A stretch of 64,000 bases of DNA from Segetibacter koreensis DSM 18137 (GTDB lineage Bacteria > Bacteroidota > Bacteroidia > Chitinophagales > Chitinophagaceae), in NCBI RefSeq assembly GCF_000374045.1, contig NZ_KB893370.1, positions 1 to 64,000 of the forward strand, written 5' to 3'. Below the pieces are notes generated by a model. The model did not search any database. It was not told where the DNA came from and saw only the letters and a list, made by a program, of their open reading frames with translations. Positions within the stretch are counted from its first letter, which is position 1. Every line of letters begins with the position of its first letter. The position numbers were made by a program, and so were the translations under genes. Below, in pieces: positions 53,266-61,972 of this stretch.

Positions 53266-54562
53266 ACAACTCAGGAACAGTCTTTATTTGCCTGCGCATG
53301 AGCCGGATGAGAATAAATGTAAGCAAAATGTATACGCCTGTAATAAGGAAAAAAGAATACTGCAATCCCGGCATAGAAGACACGGCATCTTTGGTTCGCA
53401 TTACACCAAAAATAATCCACGGCTGCCGTCCTACTTCAGTAACTGTCCAACCGGCCTCTACGGCAATAAACCCGAGCGGTGTAGTAAAGGCTATAAAAGT
53501 GAGCCACCATCTCTTAAAAAGAATATATTGCCATTTGTAGCTAAATATAATATAAAGCATCCCGGCCAAAGCTAACACTGTGCCGCAAGCTACCATTAGC
53601 TGGAAAGCAATATGAGGAACTAATACAGGTGGTTGTTCGTCCTTTGGAATTTTATCGAGGCCGGTAACTTCTGCGGTAAAGTCGCCATGTGCAAGGTAAC
53701 TTAGAAGTTTAGGGATATGAATTGCATAATCAACCTTTTGCTCTTTGTCATTTGGTATACCTCCTATAACAAGGCCTGCCGGTTTGCTGGTTTTATACAA
53801 TGCCTCCATGGCCGCTAATTTGCCAGGTTGATTTTTTGCAACAAACTTGGCCGAGAAGTCGCCGCTGATGGGTTGTAGTATGGCCGCAACAGCCCCAAAG
53901 ATCAAAGCCGATCTAACCGCCTCATGATGAAAAGTATTAGTTCGGTTTTTTAAAAGAAGAAATGCATGAACACCGGCCACTGCAAAACTGGTGGCGACAA
54001 ATGCAGCCAAAGTCATGTGTATAGATTGAGAAAGCCACGCATCATTAAACATTGCCTTAACAGGGTCTATATTTACAGCTTTACCATCTACCCAGTCAAA
54101 TCCGGAAGGACTATTCATCCAGGCGTTGGCTGCTACCACAAAAATTCCTGAAAGCACACCTGATATGCCCACAACAACTCCTGATATCCAATGCACCCAT
54201 TTATTCAACCTGTTCCATCCGTACAAGAAAACCCCGAGCGCAATCGCTTCAACAAAAAAAGCAGTTCCTTCCCAGGAAAAAGGCATGCCTATGATTGCTC
54301 CTGCATGTTTCATAAATTCGGGCCACAATAATCCTAATTCAAAAGAAAGCACTGTTCCCGACACTGCTCCAACAGCAAAAAAAATAGCGACGCCTTTAGA
54401 CCATGCTTTGGTTACATCGAGGTAAACCTGTTTGCCTGTTCGCAACCATCTCCATTCAGAAAAAGCCATTAAAACAGGCATTGTCATTCCAATGCAAGAA
54501 AATATAATATGAAAGCCAAGAGATAAAGCCATTTGCAGTCGGGCTGCTACCAGGTCTTCCAT
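53246..54562 (-). CDS. cydA: cytochrome bd quinol oxidase subunit I
   Basis: The 438-residue haem-bearing subunit reducing oxygen to water. It begins MEDLVAARLQMALSLGFHII, with the His haem ligand near residue 18. The GWTVTEVGRQPWIIFGVMRT segment is the conserved late region. The quinol-binding loop (around PGKLAAMEALYKTSKPAGL) is short, as in many Bacteroidota and Gram-positive forms. It precedes and overlaps cydB by 20 bases; together they form an operon read from a promoter near 54590. Confidence 0.94.
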   Translation of the reverse strand: MEDLVAARLQMALSLGFHIIFSCIGMTMPVLMAFSEWRWLRTGKQVYLDVTKAWSKGVAIFFAVGAVSGTVLSFELGLLWPEFMKHAGAIIGMPFSWEGTAFFVEAIALGVFLYGWNRLNKWVHWISGVVVGISGVLSGIFVVAANAWMNSPSGFDWVDGKAVNIDPVKAMFNDAWLSQSIHMTLAAFVATSFAVAGVHAFLLLKNRTNTFHHEAVRSALIFGAVAAILQPISGDFSAKFVAKNQPGKLAAMEALYKTSKPAGLVIGGIPNDKEQKVDYAIHIPKLLSYLAHGDFTAEVTGLDKIPKDEQPPVLVPHIAFQLMVACGTVLALAGMLYIIFSYKWQYILFKRWWLTFIAFTTPLGFIAVEAGWTVTEVGRQPWIIFGVMRTKDAVSSMPGLQYSFFLITGVYILLTFILIRLMRRQIKTVPELYESAKS

Positions 54563-54584
54563 TCCGTTTACAATTTAAATTGCG

Positions 54585-54592
54585 CAAAGCTA
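54585..54592 (-). promoter_or_regulatory. -7 promoter box of cydA
   Basis: The minus strand reads TAGCTTTG, an exact TAnnTTTG match, 22 bases before the cydA ATG. No clear -33 TTTG is found at the usual spacing. Confidence 0.4.
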
Positions 54593-54767
54593 TGGACAAA
54601 AGTACCGGTGATAAGAAAATGTTCTTTTGATAGATAAAAAAGAGAAGGATCTGCAGTATTCTCTTTTTATTCTGTCTTGTATTGAAGGCGTTAAATGTGT
54701 TTTCGTAACAAAAGCACAATCATATTTCATTTAACATGTTTTTGTTTAAACGATTAAACAAACGGAC

Positions 54768-54775
54768 TACCTTTG
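54768..54775 (+). promoter_or_regulatory. -7 promoter box upstream of the small-gene cluster
   Basis: TACCTTTG is an exact TAnnTTTG match. A TTTG at 54741-54744 could serve as -33, though its spacing of 23 is a little long. Transcription would start about 54780 and meet the hairpin at 54846-54871. Confidence 0.4.
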
Positions 54776-54845
54776 TGTCTTAAATATAGCTTTTATAGAA
54801 TAAGAAGCATTTATAACGATTTCCTATTATTAATAATAATTGATT

Positions 54846-54871
54846 GCCTGCTAGTGATTAGCGGCTTTTTT
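54846..54871 (+). terminator. terminator or attenuator before the small-gene cluster
   Basis: GCC-T-GCTA (54846-54853) pairs with TAGCGGC (54859-54865) with a bulged T and a 5-base loop, followed by six T residues. No coding gene on the plus strand precedes it, so it either ends a short RNA or attenuates the gene at 54898. Confidence 0.55.
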
Positions 54872-54897
54872 ATTTTAAGGAGGAAAAAAAATTTATT

Positions 54898-55101
54898 ATG
54901 AAAAAAACAACAATTTTAGAGGGTTTGAATAGAGAAGATGCAATGACGTTTAAAAATAAAATTTATAGAAGAATAACTAGCAACCCGGGTAATAATTTAA
55001 AACGAGATCAAAAAGTTCATACTGCAATTAATAAAATTTCTCCTCTTAATTATTTTGCAGGACCACATTTTTTGTTTTTTACAAATAATGTCTTAGGATA
55101 G
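54898..55101 (+). CDS. small basic unknown protein
   Basis: A 67-residue protein, basic and without signal or membrane segment (MKKTTILEGLNREDAMTFKN, RRITSNPGNNLKRDQK). A purine-rich AAGGAGG lies 18 bases before the ATG, too far for a standard ribosome-binding site. It is the first of three small frames running to a shared terminator at 55696-55727. I do not recognise it. Confidence 0.5.
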   Translation: MKKTTILEGLNREDAMTFKNKIYRRITSNPGNNLKRDQKVHTAINKISPLNYFAGPHFLFFTNNVLG

Positions 55102-55157
55102 TTGTTATAGTGTAACACGATTTAGTACGAACAAAAAATAAATGTTTAATAATATTT

Positions 55158-55457
55158 ATGTTTAAAACAGAAAAAATGATCAATACAATAAATGCAGGTG
55201 TAATAGGATGCGACATGTCCGAAGATTTTTTTAAAACAACTGCCAGCAATACAATGGAGAGATTTAATTGGACAAAAATTTTATCTCCAGGTAAAATATC
55301 AGAAAATATAGCTAAAGAATACCCTGGCGTTACTATAGTAAATGATGTAAATGCTATTGTAAATGATGAGGAAATTACTTTGGTGATCGTAGCATCTAAA
55401 AACCTTGAATTGGCGAAACCCGTCATTGAAGCAGGTAAGTCTGTTAGAATAATTTAA
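55158..55457 (+). CDS. small Rossmann-like protein, resembling a truncated Gfo/Idh/MocA N-terminus
   Basis: A 99-residue protein. NAGVIGCDMSEDFF resembles the first beta-strand and glycine turn of NAD-dependent oxidoreductases, EYPGVTIVNDVNAIVND the helper strand, and EEITLVIVASKN with VIEAGKSVRII the later strands of the Gfo/Idh/MocA fold. The 'GKHVLVEKP' step is replaced by a stop and no C-terminal catalytic half follows. It is probably a stand-alone half-domain rather than a recent truncation, since it lies in a tidy small-gene run. An alternative start is six codons downstream. Confidence 0.5.
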   Translation: MFKTEKMINTINAGVIGCDMSEDFFKTTASNTMERFNWTKILSPGKISENIAKEYPGVTIVNDVNAIVNDEEITLVIVASKNLELAKPVIEAGKSVRII

Positions 55458-55507
55458 TGAAAACAGGCAAAGCAAGAAAAAGAAATAACAATTAAAATTA
55501 AGATTTT

Positions 55508-55669
55508 ATGTACGCAATATATTCGATGGAGGCCGTTAGCGGTTATTATAATTTCATTGCTAATTTACAATTTAAACTAAGGGCTTTAAAGAGACTTAAG
55601 CAAGTACAAAAGACAGATAATCAGAAAAAAACCGAACAGAGTCTTTTGAATGAAAAAGCATTCGCCTAA
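55508..55669 (+). CDS. small basic unknown protein
   Basis: A 53-residue frame from ATG 55508 to TAA 55669. It begins MYAIYSMEAVSGYYNFI and continues with a basic helix (FKLRALKRLKQVQKTD) and a polar end. It lies 50 bases after the Rossmann-like gene and 26 bases before a clear terminator, which favours a real last gene of the cluster. Function unknown. Confidence 0.45.
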   Translation: MYAIYSMEAVSGYYNFIANLQFKLRALKRLKQVQKTDNQKKTEQSLLNEKAFA

Positions 55670-55695
55670 AGCTTTTTATATACCATTTTTTAAAT

Positions 55696-55727
55696 AAAAA
55701 ACCTGTTAAGTAATTAGCAGGTTTTTT
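55696..55727 (+). terminator. Rho-independent terminator of the small-gene cluster
   Basis: AAAAAACCTG (55696-55705) pairs with CAGGTTTTTT (55718-55727) over ten bases with a 12-base loop, and the T-run continues one base further. It follows the last small frame by 26 bases. Confidence 0.8.
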
Positions 55728-55838
55728 TGTTTAATAGTCTTAAACACGTTTGAATTATAATTCTCCCATTTCAGAAAACGCAAATACCTCGAGCGGTACA
55801 ACAATAAAAAGAACCATCAGTTTTCTCCTGGTGATCCA

Positions 55839-56303
55839 CTAAATGCTTCCGACGGGAGTTCTAAGCATTTTAATATGAGGAATACCATCTTCATCATAAA
55901 TGTCACTGGTTTGCTTGAATCCAAAGCCCTCATAAAACTTTTTTAAATACAATTGAGCGCCTATTTTAATGGACTGCTCTCCAAATAACAAATTGCATTG
56001 GCTAATCGCCATATCCAGTAGGGCTTTCCCAGCACCTTTACTTCTAACCTTACGAGAGGTAACGACACGGCCAATTGAAATATATTTATAGGAAACTCCT
56101 GCAGGTACAAGACGGGCATAAGCAACCAGTTCATCATCAACAAATCCCATTAAATGATAACACTTTTGGTCTTTATCATCTGCATCCTGGAAGACACAAT
56201 TTTGCTCTACTACAAACACTTCATTTCGGAGCTTTACAACATCATATAATTCATAAGGAGTTAACTCATGAAAATATTTACATGTCCATTTGATGTTCTG
56301 CAT
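55839..56303 (-). CDS. elaA: ElaA-type GNAT acetyltransferase
   Basis: A 154-residue N-acetyltransferase-fold protein. The ElaA start is ELTPYELYDVVKLRNEVFVV with EQNCVFQDADDKD. The acetyl-CoA loop is SIGRVVTSRKVRSKGAGKAL (the R/Q-x-x-G-x-G/A pattern). Substrate unknown. Its start codon shares one base with the hydrolase stop upstream, so the two genes are coupled. Confidence 0.88.
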   Translation of the reverse strand: MQNIKWTCKYFHELTPYELYDVVKLRNEVFVVEQNCVFQDADDKDQKCYHLMGFVDDELVAYARLVPAGVSYKYISIGRVVTSRKVRSKGAGKALLDMAISQCNLLFGEQSIKIGAQLYLKKFYEGFGFKQTSDIYDEDGIPHIKMLRTPVGSI

Positions 56304-57169
56304 TAATGAACATTTTCTCTGATAAAATCAACTGTTTTTTGATAGGTATCCAGCAGATTATTGCCAGACCAACCATGGCCTTCCCCGGGGTAAACAGTCA
56401 TATCAACCTTTACATTAAATTCCTCCAATTTCGTTTTCAAGGTATTTGACTGGGCGATGGGTACTACAATATCTTCAGTGCCGTGAAATATTTTAGTAGG
56501 AACCGTTTGCGCGTTTATAAAATTAATAGGACTGGCATTTATATACACACCAGGGTTAGTAGCTGGTGTAGCACCTAAAAAGTTAACCAGCACTGGCCTT
56601 GCCTGGGCAGGCAAGGGATGATTCTGGTATAAATCAGTAAGATCGGTTGGGCCAAACAAGTCAACAACAGCTTTTATTTTTCCGCTTTTGTTGTTTCTAT
56701 ATGCAGTAAGCAATGCAAGGTGAGCACCAGCGCTGGCACCTACCAGGCATATTTTATTTGCGTTTATCCTGTACTCCCCTGCTTTGCTTTGAATAAATTT
56801 TATTGCAGATTCTATGTCATCTATCTGAGCCGGAAACCTTGTACTATCATTAAATGCAAAACGATAATCAATATTAAAAATAGCATAATCGTCAAGCTTT
56901 GATCTAATAGCAGGTATAGCTTCTGCAAATTCATTTTTGTTTCCGCTGCTCCATGAGCCGCCGTGTATAAACAGTATTACTTTTGTGTTGGCTGTATCTC
57001 GTCCGGGAGGTAAATAAATGTCCATATTATTAGCAGTGTCCATTCCATAAGAAATATTATCAATATCAAATTCCATTGCCGGTGTCGGGCTCCTGTCTGG
57101 TTTCTCACAGCTGGCGAACGTGACCGAAAAAAATATTGCACATAAAAAACTAAAAGCAGAAAAATTCAT
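56303..57169 (-). CDS. alpha/beta hydrolase lipoprotein (BD-FAE/lipase-like)
   Basis: A 288-residue exported hydrolase. The signal peptide ends near VTFASC, so Cys20 is probably acylated. HGGSWSSGNKNEFAEA is the oxyanion-hole motif of BD-FAE and hormone-sensitive-lipase-like esterases, GASAGAHLALL carries the nucleophile Ser, HGTEDIVVPIAQS the Asp and YPGEGHGWSG the His. It probably cleaves an ester such as a feruloyl or acetyl group. It overlaps elaA by one base. Confidence 0.85.
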   Translation of the reverse strand: MNFSAFSFLCAIFFSVTFASCEKPDRSPTPAMEFDIDNISYGMDTANNMDIYLPPGRDTANTKVILFIHGGSWSSGNKNEFAEAIPAIRSKLDDYAIFNIDYRFAFNDSTRFPAQIDDIESAIKFIQSKAGEYRINANKICLVGASAGAHLALLTAYRNNKSGKIKAVVDLFGPTDLTDLYQNHPLPAQARPVLVNFLGATPATNPGVYINASPINFINAQTVPTKIFHGTEDIVVPIAQSNTLKTKLEEFNVKVDMTVYPGEGHGWSGNNLLDTYQKTVDFIRENVH

Positions 57170-57295
57170 TTGTATTTTATTAAACTAAAAGTTTGCAAAA
57201 CTATTGCCAAAAGCACTGATAATAGCCAGGTGGTCTATGAAGAGTTGTTAAAGTAGTGGAGGCGATAATGATAAACGACATATCTCTTGTACATA

Positions 57296-58648
57296 TTACC
57301 TTCCCACGGACGGTACTATTGGTAAGCTTTCATTACCATCATTTGAAACTGCTTGTACAGCAAAGAAATAATTATCTTTTGAATACGGCAATTTGATATT
57401 TGTATCTACGGTATAAATCTTTTTTTGCCAGGTTGGGGAAGTAGTTTCACGTATAAGTATATAGTACCCTTTCACTCTTCCTGCCGCAGGAGCTTTCCAG
57501 TAGAGATAAGTAGAGTTAGATAAATCTTTTACATCTACTTTTACTTCCTCGGGTGGCGACGGCGCTTTGGCAAGGTTGGCAAGATTGGCAAGATTTATTG
57601 CTGTATTCTTTCTCAGGTATTCAAAATCCATAAACTCTGGCAAGTCACCATAGCGCACACCTTTTTCGGTTCTGATATCCTGGTGCTGGTGTTCAAAGTT
57701 CTCATTCATTTCTGTCAAACGAACTGCAGCAAAACCATTTTGCACAAAGGGAGTATGATCACCCCCGCGCAGAAAACGGTCGTTGCGATATATCATTACC
57801 ACTTCAAGATTATCTACATATCGTTCGCCAATCTCTTTTACATACCGCGCCAACTGCCTTGATTTTCCGTCATTTTCAAGCCCAAAGTTTCTTATAGCAG
57901 CAGCATTTTTTTCCAGCTCATAAGCAGGCAATCCTTCACTAAAAACACGAAGGCGCGTGTTATCAATAATTTTAGTTTCACTACTGTTATTGCTTCCCAT
58001 TATGTCGTTATTTAATACCCCTTCAATGTTCCATCCCTTCTTTTTTGCTTTATCCGCAAGGTAACCTGAGCCAAGCAATCCTTGTTCTTCACCGCTGACA
58101 GCCACAAAAATAATAGTTGCGGGAAAAGATCTTTTACTCATAATTCTTGCACATTCGATTACGGCCGCTACCCCACTGCCATCATCGTTTGCGCCAGGCG
58201 CATCAGAGGTTCTATTCATAACATCTGTTACCCTGCTATCAAGATGGCCACTTATTAAAAATATTCTTTTATCTGCCAGGTCTGTGCCCCTTAGCGTTGC
58301 CATCACATTCCCAAGTGGTGTAGATATATCTACCCTTTTGCCATCTGCTGCAAGGGTAGTGGTATCAATGATTGCACTTAATCTTCCGGATGATTGTTTT
58401 GCAAACTCATTGAACTTGGACAGCACATAACTACGGGCCGCACCTATTCCTTTCTTCCTGTGAGTTTGCGTGCTTATGGTGCTCCGCGTACCATAACTTA
58501 CCATTTGCTGTATGTAAGATTTTAATGAGTCGGACGACACCTCCTTTACCATTTGCTCAATTGCCGGATCTCTTTGTATAATTTTTTGAGAAAACAATGA
58601 TGTAGTAAAAAGAAAAAAAGGAAGAAATATTGTTTTTCGCATTTCCAT
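57296..58648 (-). CDS. M28 family zinc aminopeptidase, secreted
   Basis: A 450-residue exported peptidase. The signal peptide is MEMRKTIFLPFFLFTTSLFS. The M28 metal motifs are SGHLDSR (His, Asp), GANDDGSGVAAVIE (bridging Asp) and AVSGEEQGLLGS (catalytic Glu and Glu ligand). NDIMGS and a HTPFVQNG late His complete the site. After a NLANLANLAKA hinge, the last 90 residues form an Fn3-like domain (WKAPAAGRVKGYYILIRET). It lacks a T9SS tail. Single gene. Confidence 0.9.
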   Translation of the reverse strand: MEMRKTIFLPFFLFTTSLFSQKIIQRDPAIEQMVKEVSSDSLKSYIQQMVSYGTRSTISTQTHRKKGIGAARSYVLSKFNEFAKQSSGRLSAIIDTTTLAADGKRVDISTPLGNVMATLRGTDLADKRIFLISGHLDSRVTDVMNRTSDAPGANDDGSGVAAVIECARIMSKRSFPATIIFVAVSGEEQGLLGSGYLADKAKKKGWNIEGVLNNDIMGSNNSSETKIIDNTRLRVFSEGLPAYELEKNAAAIRNFGLENDGKSRQLARYVKEIGERYVDNLEVVMIYRNDRFLRGGDHTPFVQNGFAAVRLTEMNENFEHQHQDIRTEKGVRYGDLPEFMDFEYLRKNTAINLANLANLAKAPSPPEEVKVDVKDLSNSTYLYWKAPAAGRVKGYYILIRETTSPTWQKKIYTVDTNIKLPYSKDNYFFAVQAVSNDGNESLPIVPSVGR

Positions 58649-58883
58649 AGATTATTAGCTAAAATAGTTACGATCGAGCTTGATAGAAAAAAATTTTGTA
58701 ATCATCATTTGCCCTTATTTCAGCTACGGTTGTGTCACTCACTTGTACATACATCAATTCTATTGAGCCAAATTTAAGTCAAAGACATAACGAACAAATC
58801 TAAGACAGACAAATGCCATGAAAAAGATAAAAAATTAAACAAAATGAGATTAAGGTTGTTTTGAAATCTTAAAACAAAATTGT

Positions 58884-59426
58884 ATGGAAATAAATAAGGC
58901 CCTAAAAGTTGAGGCACGAAAAAGCTATTCCGTTAGCCCGGATGAATTATACAAAGCCTGGACGGATCCCGAACAGTTAAAGCAATGGTGGAAGCCAATG
59001 GGCAATACATTGAAAGAAGTAACTAATGACATAAAAGTTGGTGGCAGAGTCCGTTATGTATTTGAGGATGATAAGTTGATCATTTCAGGTGAATACATGG
59101 AAGTAAAGGAAAAAGAAAAACTTGTCTACAGCTGGAACTGGGAACTACCTGAGGATGCTGTGAGAAATGCGGAATATAAACTTACTGTGAATTTTGCATC
59201 TAAAGATTACGGTAGCGAAATTCATATTTTGCAGGAAAACTTCCAGGATGACGAAACATTGCTTCCCCACCAGCAAGGCTGGGAAAAAGGACTGACAGAT
59301 CTTAAAGAATTTCTGGAAGGCAGCAATACAGGAAGTGAGGATAAGAAGGACGATGCACAAGCGCCAAGCGCTGAGTCTGGAGGTTATCGTGAAGACCCCG
59401 CACAGGTAAAAGTAGGCGGAGGATAA
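58884..59426 (+). CDS. AHSA1/SRPBCC domain protein
   Basis: A 180-residue protein of the START-like ligand-binding superfamily. SPDELYKAWTDPEQLKQWWK is the typical first helix-loop, then GGRVRYVFEDDKLIISGEY and the late HQQGWEKGLTDLKEFL. A 35-residue polar tail (NTGSEDKKDDAQAPSAESGG) extends beyond the domain. Ligand and role are unknown. It is followed by a strong hairpin shared with the convergent NDH-2 gene. Confidence 0.88.
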   Translation: MEINKALKVEARKSYSVSPDELYKAWTDPEQLKQWWKPMGNTLKEVTNDIKVGGRVRYVFEDDKLIISGEYMEVKEKEKLVYSWNWELPEDAVRNAEYKLTVNFASKDYGSEIHILQENFQDDETLLPHQQGWEKGLTDLKEFLEGSNTGSEDKKDDAQAPSAESGGYREDPAQVKVGGG

Positions 59427-59452
59427 AAATTAAAAATTCTTTTCAAAAAGCT

Positions 59453-59483
59453 AACAGAGAGTGTGCCACGTACACTCTCTGTT
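59453..59483. terminator. hairpin between convergent genes
   Basis: AACAGAGAGTGT (59453-59464) pairs perfectly over 12 bases with ACACTCTCTGTT (59472-59483) with a 7-base loop. For the minus-strand NDH-2 transcript the stem is followed by AGCTTTTTG, a usable T-tract; for the plus strand the tail is weak. Confidence 0.7.
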
Positions 59484-59532
59484 GATTTCATATTGGCCTC
59501 TTTCAAATTTTAGTTTCATGTTTAAAAGAGCA

Positions 59533-60834
59533 TTATCTTGCCTTTGTATCTTCTGTCATAGAAGCTCTGCTAAATGGCCTTACAATAATTCGTGCGGGAC
59601 CATTGTAAGAAAAATAACGCCCTAACCATGTAATGAATACAGATATCCTGTTTTGAAATCCGACTAAAGAAAATACATGGACAAAACACCATAATAGCCA
59701 GGCAATAAAACCGTGAAGGTGTACTTTTCCAATATCTGCAACTGCCTTATTTCTTCCGATGGTTGCCATTGAACCCTTGTCGTCGTATTTAAAAGGTTCT
59801 GTTTGTTTACCCTTAATGATAGCTGATAAATTTTTCGCAAGATGCCTTCCCTGTTGTATGGCAACCTGCGCTACTCCCGGGTATCCTTCAGGCTTATCAG
59901 CAGTAATAACAGCAGCAACATCGCCTATGGCAAAAATATTATTATATCCTTTAACCCTGTTAAATTCATCCGTTTGTATCCTGTGGCCTTTTACCACGTT
60001 TTCTTCCTTTATTCCTTCAGGAAACTGCCCCACTACTCCTGCCGCCCAAAGCACATTGCGGGTTCTTATTTTTGTGCCGTCATTTATTTCTAAAAGTTCA
60101 CCATCAAAGCTTTTCACACGTACACCGTTATATAGTACTACTCCCATCTTTTCCAGGTATTCTTTCGCTTTTGCGGCAGCGTGGTCAGACATTACCCCAA
60201 GTACTATTGGCTTGCTTTCCACCACAAAAACTCTCATTTCACAATTATCAAGAGTAGGATAGTCTTTTTTTAATATATGGTTTTTAAATTCTGCTAAAGC
60301 TCCGGCCAACTCTGTACCTGTCGGGCCTCCACCAACTACAACAAAAGTCATTAGTTCCTCTTTTTCGCCGGGGTCTTTTTCTGATAAAGCACATTCAAAG
60401 CTTTGAAGTATCATACTTCTCAGGTTCATTGCCTCTGGCACACTTTTCATTCCCATGCAAAAATGTTCAAGTTGTGCGTTTCCAAAAAAATTAGTTTCAG
60501 CGCCCGTAGCAAGCACTAGATAATCATATGAAATTTCTCCAATACTAGTATCAAGAGTATTTTTATCAGCATTTATTTTATCAACATTTGTAAGGCCAAA
60601 AGAAAAATTTTTTTGTCCCTGGAAAATTCTTCTTAATGGAAATGCAATTGTTTCAGCTTCCAGCGCACCAGTGGCCACCTGGTAAAGAAGGGGCTGAAAA
60701 GTGTGATAATTGTGGCGGTCGAGCATTAACACTTCAACAGGTTCGCGCCTTAGTTTTTTAGCTAATTCGAGACCTGCGAAGCCGCCACCTACTATTACTA
60801 TTCTTGGTTTTTTAGAATTTGTTTGTACAGCCAT
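59533..60834 (-). CDS. ndh: type II NADH dehydrogenase
   Basis: A 433-residue flavoprotein that oxidises NADH and passes electrons to quinone without proton pumping. RIVIVGGGFAGLELAKKL is the FAD Rossmann motif, FVVVGGGPTGTELAGALAE the NAD-binding motif and NIFAIGDVAAV the second FAD motif. The C-terminal hydrophobic stretch (HGFIAWLLWCFVHVFSLVGF) anchors it to the inner membrane. It feeds the same quinone pool as the cytochrome bd oxidase encoded nearby. Confidence 0.92.
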   Translation of the reverse strand: MAVQTNSKKPRIVIVGGGFAGLELAKKLRREPVEVLMLDRHNYHTFQPLLYQVATGALEAETIAFPLRRIFQGQKNFSFGLTNVDKINADKNTLDTSIGEISYDYLVLATGAETNFFGNAQLEHFCMGMKSVPEAMNLRSMILQSFECALSEKDPGEKEELMTFVVVGGGPTGTELAGALAEFKNHILKKDYPTLDNCEMRVFVVESKPIVLGVMSDHAAAKAKEYLEKMGVVLYNGVRVKSFDGELLEINDGTKIRTRNVLWAAGVVGQFPEGIKEENVVKGHRIQTDEFNRVKGYNNIFAIGDVAAVITADKPEGYPGVAQVAIQQGRHLAKNLSAIIKGKQTEPFKYDDKGSMATIGRNKAVADIGKVHLHGFIAWLLWCFVHVFSLVGFQNRISVFITWLGRYFSYNGPARIIVRPFSRASMTEDTKAR

Positions 60835-60979
60835 TGCAGTTTATTAGTATCAATAGAAGCTAAAAAAACTGAACCAAGGGGAGAAATAGCATAAAAGTTT
60901 TTTCAATAACAAAAAATAAAGACCTTTTAAACTTTATGCAGGGTTTATCAACGTAAAAAGGAATAATAATAATTTTCCG

Positions 60980-61972
60980 TCAAATTCTTTCATTTCTGAA
61001 AGTTTCAACTTTTTCTATCCTTACCTGTTCCTTGTGTTTTCTCCAATCAGCCTGTTTTTTTAAAACAGTAATACTAAGATTTAATTCAAATCCAATTAAC
61101 AGAATTAAAGAATTGAGATAAATCAAAAACATTAGTATTAAAATGGTTCCGAGTGAACCATAAATTTTATTATAATTATTAAAATGATTGACCCAAAATG
61201 AAAAGCCTGAGGTTGTTGCAATCATTAAAAAAGTGGCAAGTACAGAGCCGGGAGAAATAGTTTGCCATCTTTTTTTTACAGTGGGGGCATATTTATAAAT
61301 AAATGATATAGAATAGAAAAACAGTCCAATTGTTAATATCCATCTTATGGTTGATACCCACAAAACATCTGAACCTTTTATTTTCAGCCATTTCATAATA
61401 TGATCAAATAAAAGTCCCTGGCCAATCAGTAGCAAGATTGTTCCTATCACAAGCCCCAGTACCACAATTGTCAGGCTAATCGCTTTTATCCTTTTCTTGA
61501 TAAAGCTTGTATTTCTCCGTTGCTTATAGATAGCAAAATCAAAGGTTTTAATGATACTGAGCATAGCATTGGACGCATAAAAAATAACAAGCACAAAACT
61601 GAAAGAAAGCAATCCAACCCGGGGCGTATTTAAAAAATCTGTTAGAAATGAATTTACAAAATTGTAGGAATTTTGATTTGGAGTGATATGCCTGGTTAAC
61701 CTAAGTAACTCTTTGGTAAATTGCTTTGAAATTGGTAAATATGGAATAACTGTAAAAATGCAAATTAAGACGCCAGGTATAGCCATGGCGAAGTCAAATG
61801 AAATGGACTTCGCTCTCGCATTAAGTCCCGATTTTTTAAGCTCGCCAAGGAAGAAATTAAACGCGTCATACAACGGTACGCCGTAAAAGCCCGGTAAAAC
61901 GATGTGTTTGCTTTTATCAGCAATAAAAGTAAAAGGGCTTGATTGTACTATAATCCGTTCAATCTTTGTCAC
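60980..61972 (-). CDS. YihY/BrkB family inner-membrane protein
   Basis: A 330-residue membrane protein with about six helices. LPGFYGVPLYDAFNFFLGEL opens the family domain, followed by KSISFDFAMAIPGVLICIF and the late NNYNKIYGSLGTILILMFLI and NSLILLIGFELN, which are the best conserved YihY blocks. The function in Bacteroidota is unknown; the older label ribonuclease BN is not supported for this family. It overlaps the mltG stop by 4 bases and is coupled to it. Confidence 0.88.
   Translation of the reverse strand: MTKIERIIVQSSPFTFIADKSKHIVLPGFYGVPLYDAFNFFLGELKKSGLNARAKSISFDFAMAIPGVLICIFTVIPYLPISKQFTKELLRLTRHITPNQNSYNFVNSFLTDFLNTPRVGLLSFSFVLVIFYASNAMLSIIKTFDFAIYKQRRNTSFIKKRIKAISLTIVVLGLVIGTILLLIGQGLLFDHIMKWLKIKGSDVLWVSTIRWILTIGLFFYSISFIYKYAPTVKKRWQTISPGSVLATFLMIATTSGFSFWVNHFNNYNKIYGSLGTILILMFLIYLNSLILLIGFELNLSITVLKKQADWRKHKEQVRIEKVETFRNERI

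Larger units (their letters stand above)
54563..54897. other. divergent intergenic region with a small attenuator-like unit
   Basis: The 335 bases before the small gene cluster contain the cydA promoter area (minus), a plus-strand -7 box at 54768-54775 and a hairpin terminator at 54846-54871. A transcript of roughly 90 bases is therefore predicted to end before the next gene. No protein frame fits that transcript. Confidence 0.45.

Noticed and set aside
57560-57605. short tandem repeat (GGCAAGATT-like, three copies)
   Set aside because: It encodes the NLANLANLAK hinge of the M28 peptidase and is explained by the protein.
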